Shown here one piece after another: positions 53,210 through 60,777 of a DNA stretch of 64,000 nt. Positions within the stretch are counted from its first letter, which is position 1. The number at the start of each line of letters is the position of its first letter. A model generated the notes under the pieces. That model had not been told where the DNA came from. It did not search any database and was given only the letters and a program-made list of their open reading frames with translations. The position numbers were made by a program, and so were the translations under genes. This DNA is from Cumulibacter soli (lineage in GTDB: Bacteria; Actinomycetota; Actinomycetes; Mycobacteriales; Antricoccaceae), in assembly GCF_004382795.1 (NCBI RefSeq), contig NZ_SMSG01000006.1:1-64000 (forward strand), in the 5' to 3' direction.

Positions 53210-53899
53210 CTATTCATCGTGCTCAGTCAGGTATTCGCGTCCCACCCAGTCGGCGACTCGCGTGCGTAATTCGAGTGCGCTCAGGCCGCGATCCGCAGGC
53301 TCGGGAACGGGGGTCAGCAGTCGTTCTATCCCCGCGCTCAGGATGCCGGCCTCCACGCCGCCACCGCTGAGCGAAAGCAAATCGGCCCCTTGCATCAGCG
53401 CGAACACCATCGCACCGACGTCGGCGGCTGATAGAGAGTCGTCATCGGCGCGTTCTGAAGCGAGTGCCCCGGAGTACGCGCGAACCGCGTCGTCCATGCG
53501 TTCACGCAGTGACTCACGCAAGGAGTCATCGCGCGCGGCGCTGGCGATGAATTCGAGCGTTGCAAGCCCGAATCCCCTTACAGCTGCGGCGATGTCGGCG
53601 CTGGTCTGCAGGTCGTGCTCGGTAGGCGGTCGCTGCGAGTCAGCCTCGGCGACGCTGAGGCGAATGTTCTCGTCGAACACGGCCAGGAACAACTCCGCCT
53701 TGTTCTGAAAGTTCGAGTACACCGCCCCTTTGGAGTAGCCGGCCTCTCGCGCAATCTGCTCGAGCGTCGCTCCGTGGTAACCGACCTCCGCGAACACGGG
53801 GCGCGCGGCGTGCATCAGCGCACGTCGCGTCTGACGCCGACGCTGCGCGCGAGACAACGGTTCGGGGCGCGGCACGGCCGATTCGGAAGAGGCAGACAT
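53210..53899 (-). CDS. TetR-family transcriptional repressor
   Basis: The 229-residue protein has an N-terminal TetR helix-turn-helix: ALMHAARPVFAEVGYHGATLEQIAREAGYSKGAVYSNFQNKAELF, then a helical ligand-binding domain without recognisable ligand. I chose ATG at 53899 because the HTH sits about 25 residues from it, as usual. It is divergent from an ABC transporter, and two 17-bp palindromes lie between (53959-53992), so it very likely represses that exporter and perhaps itself. Confidence 0.92.
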   Translation of the reverse strand: MSASSESAVPRPEPLSRAQRRRQTRRALMHAARPVFAEVGYHGATLEQIAREAGYSKGAVYSNFQNKAELFLAVFDENIRLSVAEADSQRPPTEHDLQTSADIAAAVRGFGLATLEFIASAARDDSLRESLRERMDDAVRAYSGALASERADDDSLSAADVGAMVFALMQGADLLSLSGGGVEAGILSAGIERLLTPVPEPADRGLSALELRTRVADWVGREYLTEHDE

Positions 53900-53958
53900 T
53901 CTCCGGATGCTAGTCGAGTACGCACGCCTCCAACGGTCTTGACGTACCAACGGAATCC

Positions 53959-53992
53959 AAATACCGTTGGTATTTACATACCGATGGTATTT
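53959..53992. promoter_or_regulatory. Tandem TetR-type operators
   Basis: Two abutting 17-bp sites, AAATACC-GTT-GGTATTT (53959-53975, perfect palindrome) and ACATACC-GAT-GGTATTT (53976-53992, near perfect), lie 60 bp before the TetR start and just before the ABC ATPase start. Their centres are exactly 17 bp apart. They overlap the exporter's leader, so binding should block its transcription. Confidence 0.82.
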
Positions 53993-54001
53993 GAAGGCGA
54001 T

Positions 54002-54997
54002 ATGAACGACATCCTGGACATTCGAGGGCTCAGCCGACGGTTTGGCGACACCCTCGCGAACGACGACATCACGCTGAGTGTGGCCCGCGGGACCGTGCTC
54101 GGACTTCTCGGGCACAACGGTGCGGGCAAAACCACGCTCGTCTCCCAGATCGCAGGTCTGCTGCGTCCCCATAGCGGATCTATCCGGGTAGCCGGTATCG
54201 ACGCCCTCGCCGCCCCGGCGCGAGCTCGACGGCACCTCGCCCTGCAACCACAGGGCCAAGCCCCGATCGACGGACTGACCGTGCGCACCGCTATCGAACT
54301 AAGTGCGCGAGTGCGCGGGGCGCCGCCTGCGGCGGCACGCGCCGCGGCCGATCAACTCGGTGAGGAGTTGGACATCACGCAGTGGCTCGATCAGCGCGCG
54401 CTACCCGACGGACGCGGAATCTCCGGAGGTATCCGTCGGCTGACCACATTCGCGATGACCATCGCCTCGCCCACGGCATTACTCATCCTCGATGAGCCCA
54501 GCAATGACGTAGACGCAGCGCGGCGCAGCCTGCTGTGGGAAGCAGTTCGGCGCCGCGCTGATGCAGGTGCCGCCGTCCTGCTCGTCACGCACAACGTCTC
54601 GGAAGCCGAACGGATCGTTGACGACCTGGCTGTACTGCAGGCCGGGCGTCTGGTTGCTCAAGGGTCGCCAATCGCGCTGCGGGGCACCCAGGGGACGGAC
54701 CTGCGCCTGGACCTCCAGTTCGCACCGCATGCCACCGACGTCGACGTACTCGCCGTCGCGGGGCCCCCGGACGCCGAGGATCATCCGACGCGCCCGTTCG
54801 GCTGCCGCCGCACCGTACGCAGTGGACGGCGCATATTGCTGCAGATCGGCGCAGCTGATGCCGCCGCGGCCGTCAGCTGGGCCTGCGATCTGCGCGCGGC
54901 AAAAACGATCGACGGATTCTCCCTCGGTCCGGCAACGCTCGAGGAGTCCTATCTCGCACTGACCGCCACGGAACAACACGCTGAGGAGCCGGTATGA
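54002..54997 (+). CDS. ABC transporter ATP-binding protein
   Basis: The 331-residue ATPase has Walker A GHNGAGKTTLVS, Walker B ALLILDEPSND and the H-loop LLVTHNVSEAE. The signature motif is degenerate (ISGGIRR instead of LSGGQ). A C-terminal extension after residue 215 is typical of DrrA/NodI-like exporters. GAAGG ends 4 nt before the ATG at 54002; an in-frame ATG six codons earlier lies inside the operator. The permease gene overlaps by 4 nt. Likely exported substrate: unknown drug or lipid-like molecule, controlled by the TetR gene. Confidence 0.93.
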   Translation: MNDILDIRGLSRRFGDTLANDDITLSVARGTVLGLLGHNGAGKTTLVSQIAGLLRPHSGSIRVAGIDALAAPARARRHLALQPQGQAPIDGLTVRTAIELSARVRGAPPAAARAAADQLGEELDITQWLDQRALPDGRGISGGIRRLTTFAMTIASPTALLILDEPSNDVDAARRSLLWEAVRRRADAGAAVLLVTHNVSEAERIVDDLAVLQAGRLVAQGSPIALRGTQGTDLRLDLQFAPHATDVDVLAVAGPPDAEDHPTRPFGCRRTVRSGRRILLQIGAADAAAAVSWACDLRAAKTIDGFSLGPATLEESYLALTATEQHAEEPV

Positions 54998-55764
54998 GCA
55001 CGACCACCGCGTCACCAACCCCGCCGGCGGGTTTGGTAGCCACGTACCGCACGATGCTGCGCTGGAATCTGGCCGGTGTCGGCGGAATGCTGCCGCTGAT
55101 TATTGTGGTGCAGGCGGTCATCGCCGCCGGCATCATCCTCGGATTCGGATTTCTGATACCCGAATCGGACGTCGAAACGGTGCTGCTGCTGTGCACCGGG
55201 GCGCCGGTGATCCTGCTGCTGACCGTCGGGTTTGTCATGGTGCCGCAGAGCATCGCCCGATCGCGCGCGGACGGGACCTACGACTACGTGCGTTCCTTGC
55301 CGGTGGCTCGAGGACTCATCCTCGCTGCCGACCTCACCGTGTGGCTGCTGGTCGCGCTGCCAGGAGTAGCGGTCGGGGTCCTCACTGCCCTGTGGCGCTA
55401 CGACCTCACGCTGTCGATCGATTGGCCCCTACTAGTTCTGGCCTGCTTACTGGTCACGATCATGGCCACCGCGGTCGGCAACGCCATAGCGGTCAGCGTC
55501 CCACCGCTGATGGCGCAACTGCTGAGCCAGGTGCTCGTGTTCTTCGTCATGCTCTTCTCTCCCATCACCTTCCCACCCGATCGCTTGCCGAATTGGCTCG
55601 AGACGCTGCACTCCTACTTGCCGATCCAGTCCAGCGCCGACCTGATCCGGGCGGGCCTGGCATCGACCTCCTTCGACGCTCAGGGGCGCGATCTGATCGT
55701 GGTGGCGCTGTGGTGCATAGCCGGACTCGTCCTCACGACCCGTGCCCTGATGCGCCGAAACTGA
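54994..55764 (+). CDS. ABC-2 type exporter permease
   Basis: The 256-residue membrane protein has six helices and the ABC-2 (DrrB-like) layout, including FVMVPQSIARSRADGTYDYVRSLPVARG before the third helix and a C-terminal helix followed by a short basic end. The ATG overlaps the ATPase stop (ATGA). With the ATPase it forms a half-size exporter that should dimerise. The substrate is unknown. Confidence 0.9.
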   Translation: MSTTTASPTPPAGLVATYRTMLRWNLAGVGGMLPLIIVVQAVIAAGIILGFGFLIPESDVETVLLLCTGAPVILLLTVGFVMVPQSIARSRADGTYDYVRSLPVARGLILAADLTVWLLVALPGVAVGVLTALWRYDLTLSIDWPLLVLACLLVTIMATAVGNAIAVSVPPLMAQLLSQVLVFFVMLFSPITFPPDRLPNWLETLHSYLPIQSSADLIRAGLASTSFDAQGRDLIVVALWCIAGLVLTTRALMRRN

Positions 55765-55808
55765 ACCGCTGAGGGTCGGTCGCCCGGAGGGATGTCAGGA
55801 TTCAGGCG

Positions 55809-56777
55809 ATGAAACATGTGCTCCTCGACTGCGACCCGGGAATCGACGACGCCTTGGCCCTTGCGCTGCTCAGTGGCCGCGACGACGTCGAGATCGTCGC
55901 CGTGACCAGCGTTGCGGGAAACGTGCCACTGGAAGTGACGACCACCAACGCACTGCGGCTACTGGATTTCTACGGTCGAAGCGACATTCGGGTGACCGCT
56001 GGTGCCGCGCGGCCACTGGCGCGTCCGAACGTATTCGCAAACCATGTGCACGGCGAGGACGGTCTTGGCGGAGCACAGTTGCCGTTCGCTGACGCGCCGG
56101 TAGCCGAAGGGTCCGGCGCAGACGCCATCATCGAGCACCTAGCCGCGCGGCCGGGCGAGATCACCCTCCTTGCCACCGGCCCGATGACGAACGTTGCCCT
56201 GGCCCTGCAGCGCGAACCGCGCATCGCGACGTGGGCCAAGGAAGTGGTGCTGATGGGCGGAGCGTGGACTCGCGGCAACATCACCCCCGCCGCTGAGTTC
56301 AACTTCTATGCCGATCCGGAGGCGGCGGCCGTCGTACTCGAAGCGGAGTGGCGCCCGGTGCTGACCACCTTGGACCTCACCCTTCAGGCGCGGATCGACG
56401 CAGCACGAATGGACCGCTGGCGCACGTTTGGGCGCCTATCTGATGCGCTGCTGGGCCCCGCGGTGGCCGGATACTTCGACAGTCGATCGGCATCCGGCAC
56501 CATCAGCGCGCCTGCCTCGTACGTCTCGTCCGGCACCGGGCCCGCGGTGCACGACGCGGTGGCGGCCGCGTACGTCGTCGCACCCGAGTTGTTCACCTCA
56601 CTCGAGGCGATGACGCAGGTGGAAACTCAAGGTGAGCTCACCGCGGGGATGAGCGTTATCGACTTCGGCGCAACGCGGCACAACAGTGAGGTGCTGACCG
56701 GACTCGACCTGGGTGGGTTCTGGCAAGTGTTGGAGGACTCTTTCGCGACCCTGGCGCGACGTATGCAACAGCGTTGA
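55809..56777 (+). CDS. Inosine/uridine-preferring nucleoside hydrolase
   Basis: The 322-residue enzyme cleaves the N-glycosidic bond of ribonucleosides to give base and ribose. The Ca-binding motif DCDPGIDDALALAL has D9, D13 and D14. VLMGGAWTRGNITPAAEFNFYADPEAA and the NSEVLTGLDLGGF end are IunH-family features. It starts 45 nt after the ABC permease and could be transcribed with it, or separately. Purine versus pyrimidine preference cannot be assigned. Confidence 0.92.
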   Translation: MKHVLLDCDPGIDDALALALLSGRDDVEIVAVTSVAGNVPLEVTTTNALRLLDFYGRSDIRVTAGAARPLARPNVFANHVHGEDGLGGAQLPFADAPVAEGSGADAIIEHLAARPGEITLLATGPMTNVALALQREPRIATWAKEVVLMGGAWTRGNITPAAEFNFYADPEAAAVVLEAEWRPVLTTLDLTLQARIDAARMDRWRTFGRLSDALLGPAVAGYFDSRSASGTISAPASYVSSGTGPAVHDAVAAAYVVAPELFTSLEAMTQVETQGELTAGMSVIDFGATRHNSEVLTGLDLGGFWQVLEDSFATLARRMQQR

Positions 56778-56847
56778 TTGCGACGTCGCGGCCTCCTTGC
56801 GAAGTAGGCTTAACGCTCGCCGTGACCCCTGGAGCAAGGAGCTAGCT

Positions 56848-58767
56848 GTGTGCGGAATTCTCGGCATGTATTGCCCCGGGCACACCGCCTCGAGCAGCAC
56901 CGCGGCCATGCGCGCCGCGCTACCGCAAATGCACCATCGAGGCCCCGATGACACCCAGGTGTGGCATGACCAGGATGTCGTCCTGGGGTTCGCCAGACTG
57001 TCGATCATCGATATCGAGAAATCTGCCCAGCCGCTGTCCTACGACGACGGCCGCTACCAGATCATCTTCAACGGCGAGATCTACAACTACGTCGAATTGC
57101 GCGAACAACTCACCGAGGAGTTCGGCGCAGAGTTCGCCACCGATGGTGATACCGAGGCGATCGTTGCGGCGTACAAATACTACGGCGACGCCTGCGTGAG
57201 CAAATTGCGTGGCATGTTCGCGTTCGCGATCTGGGACACGCACCAGAAACGGGTGTTCGGCGCCCGCGACTACTTCGGCATCAAACCGCTGTACTACGCC
57301 GAAACCGACGGTCGCGTGATATTCGGATCAGAGAAGAAATGCCTACTGGAGTTGCTGGAATCGACTCCTGGCGCCGATCCGCTCCCGGTCGATACTGAAG
57401 CGCTGCAGGATTACCTGGTGTTGCAGTATGTTCCGGAGCCGGCGTCGATGCAGACGAAAGTCCGCCGGCTGGAAAGCGGCTGCACGTTCACCATTATCGA
57501 TGGAAAGCTGAGTATCCAGCGGTACTTCCATCCCACCTTCCCGATTACACCGGTGCCCTCCGATGCCGCTGCCGGGAGCCTGTATGACCGGATCGCCGAC
57601 AAGATGGACGAATCGGTTCGGATGCATATGCGCGCCGACGTCACCGTCGGTTCGTTCCTCTCCGGCGGGATCGACTCGACCGCGATCGCCGCGCTGGCCA
57701 AGCGCTACAACCCGGATCTGCTCACCTTCACGGTTGGGTTCGAACGTGACGGGTTCAGCGAAATCGATGTCGCCGCCGAATCGGCCGAAGCCATCGGCGT
57801 CACGCACATTACGCGGCTGGTGACTCCCCAGGAGTTCATGGACGCCGTACCGCTGATTATCTGGTATCTCGACGATCCCGTCGCTGACCCGGCGCTGGTG
57901 CCGCTGTGGTTCATCGCGCGCGAAGCCCGCAAACACGTCAAGGTGGTGCTGTCAGGAGAAGGCGCCGACGAGTTGTTCGGCGGATACACCATCTATCGCG
58001 AGCCGATATCGCTCAAGGCGTTCGAGCGGGTGCCTCGAGGGCTGAAGAAGGTACTCGCACAGGTATCACGCAAACTCCCCGATGGCATGCGTGGCAAGGA
58101 TTTGCTGCGCCGTGGATCGATTCCTCTCTCGGAGCGGTACTACGGAAACGCGCGACTGTTCCGTGACGATGAACTCGGCTTCCTGCGGACCCACAACCCG
58201 GATCGCAGGATCTCCGACATCACCCGGGACATCTACGCGCGCGCCACTGACCTCGGTCTCGACCCGGTAACGACCATGCAGTACGTTGACCTGTTCACCT
58301 GGCTACGCGGCGACATTCTGGTGAAGGCTGACAAGGTGACCATGGCGAACTCGCTGGAGTTGCGCGTCCCGTTCCTGGACAAGGAACTGTTCACTGTTGC
58401 AGGTTCGATCCCGGTTGAGCAGAAGGTACCGCGCGAGACCACGAAGTACGCCTTGCGACAGGCACTCAAGCAGATCGTGCCAGCGCACATCTTCAATCGC
58501 CGCAAACTCGGCTTCCCGGTGCCGACGCGGCACTGGCTGAAGGATGAGATGTACGACTGGGCCCTCGATATCCTGCGCCGATCCGGGGCCGGTGCCCTCA
58601 TCGATCTGAAGGCCATCGAACGCATGCTGGCCGAGCATCGAGTCGGACCTCACGACTACAGTCGCAAGATTTGGACCGTGCTGGTGTTCCTGCTGTGGCA
58701 CGAGATCTTCATCGAAGGCACGCTGAAGCCCGAAGTGCCCGACGTCCACTACCCCGTACGCCTCTAA
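56848..58767 (+). CDS. asnB: Asparagine synthetase (glutamine-hydrolysing)
   Basis: AsnB makes asparagine from aspartate and glutamine-derived ammonia with ATP. GTG at 56848 is followed directly by Cys (VCGILGMY), so after Met removal Cys1 is the glutaminase nucleophile; AAGGAG lies 6 nt upstream, fixing the start. The N-terminal Ntn domain has MHHRGPDD and FNGEIYNY. The synthetase PP-loop is SFLSGGIDSTAIAALA, with LSGEGADELFGGY later. The 639-residue length is normal. The homologue in M. tuberculosis (Rv2201) is next to ctaC. Confidence 0.96.
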   Translation: MCGILGMYCPGHTASSSTAAMRAALPQMHHRGPDDTQVWHDQDVVLGFARLSIIDIEKSAQPLSYDDGRYQIIFNGEIYNYVELREQLTEEFGAEFATDGDTEAIVAAYKYYGDACVSKLRGMFAFAIWDTHQKRVFGARDYFGIKPLYYAETDGRVIFGSEKKCLLELLESTPGADPLPVDTEALQDYLVLQYVPEPASMQTKVRRLESGCTFTIIDGKLSIQRYFHPTFPITPVPSDAAAGSLYDRIADKMDESVRMHMRADVTVGSFLSGGIDSTAIAALAKRYNPDLLTFTVGFERDGFSEIDVAAESAEAIGVTHITRLVTPQEFMDAVPLIIWYLDDPVADPALVPLWFIAREARKHVKVVLSGEGADELFGGYTIYREPISLKAFERVPRGLKKVLAQVSRKLPDGMRGKDLLRRGSIPLSERYYGNARLFRDDELGFLRTHNPDRRISDITRDIYARATDLGLDPVTTMQYVDLFTWLRGDILVKADKVTMANSLELRVPFLDKELFTVAGSIPVEQKVPRETTKYALRQALKQIVPAHIFNRRKLGFPVPTRHWLKDEMYDWALDILRRSGAGALIDLKAIERMLAEHRVGPHDYSRKIWTVLVFLLWHEIFIEGTLKPEVPDVHYPVRL

Positions 58768-58863
58768 CTCTCGTTTGCAGTCGGGAGCGCACCCCGCGAC
58801 CGCGACCACCGCTGCCATGACACGTTCCCATGCAGAAAGATCTGCGGATCGCGCGTGACCTCA

Positions 58864-58992
58864 CAATCCAGGGCGGGCGTACCAATCCAGGGCGGGCCTA
58901 GCGAGCCGGGCCGGACCTACCGATCCACAGCGGGCTTACCGATCCACAGCGGGCTTATCGATCCGGCGTGGGCCTACCGATCCACAGTGGGG
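58864..58992. repeat. Tandem 19-bp repeats, about 6.8 units
   Basis: Six full units and a partial one follow without spacers, at 58864, 58883, 58902, 58921, 58940, 58959 and 58978. The consensus is CGATCCACAGCGGGCTTAC with variable centre (CAGGGCGGGC, CCGGGCCGGAC, CGGCGTGGGC). Units 4 and 5 are almost identical. Further related units lie at about 59087-59104, 59105-59123 and 59124-59134. Confidence 0.85.
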
Positions 58993-59034
58993 AACGTTCC
59001 CCACTCTCGACACACATCCCCGCCGCCGGCGCAC
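58989..59034. repeat. 46-bp element, copy 1, with 20-bp palindrome
   Basis: The copy begins GGGGAACGTTCCCC, continues ACTCTCGACACACATCCCC and ends GCGCAC. Including flanks, AGTGGGGAACGTTCCCCACT (58986-59005) is a perfect 20-bp palindrome. It directly follows the tandem repeats and is matched by copy 2. Confidence 0.85.
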
Positions 59035-59134
59035 ATCCCAACCCCGAACGCGCCCAAGCAACCGCCACCTCCCAAGCCGACCTCACGCCCCAGGGCGGAC
59101 CTACCGATCCACAGCGGGCCTACCGAACCAGAAC

Positions 59135-59180
59135 GGGGAACATTCCCCACTCTCGACACACATCCCCGCCGTCGACGCAC
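59135..59180. repeat. 46-bp element, copy 2
   Basis: This copy differs from copy 1 at only a few positions (GGGGAACATTCCCC core; GTCGAC instead of GCCGGC near the end). It again follows units of the 19-bp repeat, so the repeat block plus element was duplicated as a unit 146 bp away. Confidence 0.85.
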
Positions 59181-59354
59181 TTTTCCTGTTGGGCCATCCT
59201 TCGGTGGTCTGGACTGTCGTCTCCGTTGCGACGTACTTCCCACTAGGGACAGGGATTGTTCCACTGCCGGCCGGTGTTATCCACAAGCCGAGCGGTTTTC
59301 CACCTACCCGGGAGTCGACCAGACAGATGCGGTGATGTCAGCGATGCTGCGCGC

Positions 59355-60311
59355 ATGCAACTGTCACACCAACTACGCGGCTTGCTGGATGCCCAACGCG
59401 ACTACGTCACGCGAAGTCAGCTCAACGACTGTGGAATGACCAAAGAAGACACCGACACGCTGCTGCGGGCTGGCCAACTGCGGAAGGTCTGGCGCGGGAT
59501 CTACGCACGTACAGCCCGACCGGACTCCGATGCCGCACGGAGTCTGGACCGAGCCAGGGCGATCGCGATCACGTACGGCGGTAATGCGTTGGTCAGCCAC
59601 GAGATCGCGTTGCTGGCTCACGAACTACCGACGTACGCCACCGGGCTCCGGCAGGCAACGCTGGTGCGCCTCACTAGTGGCGATACGGTGCGCACCCGCG
59701 ACCTACACATACGTCGTACGAGCCGCGCCCTACCGTCAACGTATATCGACGCGGCTCCCGTCGTCACCGAAGCGATCGCGTTCGCGCAGGTCGGCTGTGC
59801 ACTAGGCACGGACGCCGCAGTGGTCGCCGCGGATGCAATCTTGCATCGCGGTTCATCGTCCGTCGAGGACCTTCACGCGGCGATTCGTACGTTGAGCCCT
59901 ACACGTGGCATCGCTCGTGCGCGGGTAGCCATCGACTTGCTCGACCAGAACGCTGAGTCACCTGGTGAGTCGCAGTTGCGCCTCCTCGTCCGGGGCGCCG
60001 GAATACCGATACAGTCGCAATTCGTCGTTCGTAATGCCGGCGGCAGATTCGTTGCCCGCGTCGATTTCCTCGTCAAGGGCACACGGATTGCCCTGGAGTA
60101 CGACGGCTACGAGAAATATGACGCCCGTGAGCAAGACCGCGATGAGAGCGCCCAGCGGCTGTATGACGAGAAACTGCGCCAGGAAGCGGTTGCACGTCAG
60201 GGATACGTGGTCATCCGCGCGATAGCCGCCGACCTCCGCGACCCAGGCCCGCTGCTGCACCGCCTGCATCGCGTGATCGCCGAACACACAGCACAATGCC
60301 GCGTCAGTTAG
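59355..60311 (+). CDS. AbiEi-antitoxin-like protein with PD-(D/E)xK nuclease-like C terminus
   Basis: The 318-residue protein starts with an AbiEi-type winged-helix region (LDAQRDYVTRSQLNDCGMTKEDTDTLLRAGQLRKVWRGIYA), as in type IV toxin-antitoxin regulators. The C-terminal third resembles DUF559/Vsr-like PD-(D/E)xK folds: E in GESQLRLLVRGAG, D in FVARVDFLV, EYDG in RIALEYDGYEKY and a late VVIRA strand. No AbiEii toxin gene is adjacent, so it is a solitary member. The ATG at 59355 is the likely start, with a weak ribosome site. It is flanked on both sides by related palindromic repeats. Function is unknown; self-regulated defence is one possibility. Confidence 0.7.
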   Translation: MQLSHQLRGLLDAQRDYVTRSQLNDCGMTKEDTDTLLRAGQLRKVWRGIYARTARPDSDAARSLDRARAIAITYGGNALVSHEIALLAHELPTYATGLRQATLVRLTSGDTVRTRDLHIRRTSRALPSTYIDAAPVVTEAIAFAQVGCALGTDAAVVAADAILHRGSSSVEDLHAAIRTLSPTRGIARARVAIDLLDQNAESPGESQLRLLVRGAGIPIQSQFVVRNAGGRFVARVDFLVKGTRIALEYDGYEKYDAREQDRDESAQRLYDEKLRQEAVARQGYVVIRAIAADLRDPGPLLHRLHRVIAEHTAQCRVS

Positions 60312-60481
60312 CCGACCGGACACCGCGACGCACCTACTTCCCGAGTCGACAGCCCAAGTTGACCGGATGCGCGAAGCCCGGTGCGGTGAGGCGGACGCGG
60401 GGTTCTGAGGCCATCCCACGGATCGAGCACGGGCTTCGCGATCGGCGGCAGACCTAAGTGCCCAAGGCGAATCTCCTCATC

Positions 60482-60526
60482 GAGAGTGGGGATCTTTCCC
60501 CGCTCACAGACAACTTCCCCGCCCAC
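60482..60526. repeat. Diverged third copy of the palindromic element
   Basis: TCGAGAGTGGGGATCTTTCCCC resembles the reverse complement of copies 1 and 2 (TCGAGAGTGGGGAACGTTCCCC), with a changed core, followed by CTTCCCCGCC. It lies on the other side of the AbiEi-like gene. Confidence 0.6.
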
Positions 60527-60723
60527 GAGCCGCTAACCCGCGCCCGACATACCTCCCCACCGACTGCACCCGGCACCCGCCGTACCTCGCTACCGCCCAC
60601 GCCCGACATACCTCGCCCCGCCCGGCGCCGGCGTACGCCGCCACAGCCAAGTCGCTTCCTCGCTCACGGCCTGCTTTCCCGCTGTCACAGGAGATCGCGC
60701 GACTCAGACGTGATAGAAACGGC

Positions 60724-60759
60724 GAACCGCCGGTCGCCATGACTGGCGACCGGCGGTTC
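60724..60759 (-). terminator. Terminator of the acyl-CoA dehydrogenase gene
   Basis: A perfect 16-bp stem (60724-60739 with 60744-60759, loop TGAC) lies 18 nt beyond the dehydrogenase stop. On the minus strand the stem is followed by GCCGTTTCTATC, a weak U-run. Confidence 0.75.
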
Positions 60760-60777
60760 ACTACAACAACTCTCGCG

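Larger units (their letters stand above)
58768..59354. other. Repeat-rich intergenic island
   Basis: This 587-bp stretch has no supported gene. It holds the 19-bp tandem repeats (58864-58992) and two copies of the 46-bp palindromic element (58989-59034, 59135-59180). Overlapping frames through it are Pro/Thr-rich and lack homology-like motifs. Confidence 0.6.
60312..60777. other. Intergenic repeat-containing stretch
   Basis: The 466-bp gap contains a diverged copy of the palindromic element (about 60482-60526), two copies of CGCCCGACATACCTC (about 60541 and 60601) and the terminator for the dehydrogenase. No gene is supported. Confidence 0.55.

Noticed and set aside
58864-58992. CRISPR array
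   Set aside because: The 19-bp units abut with no unique spacers, units are not identical and no cas gene is in the window.
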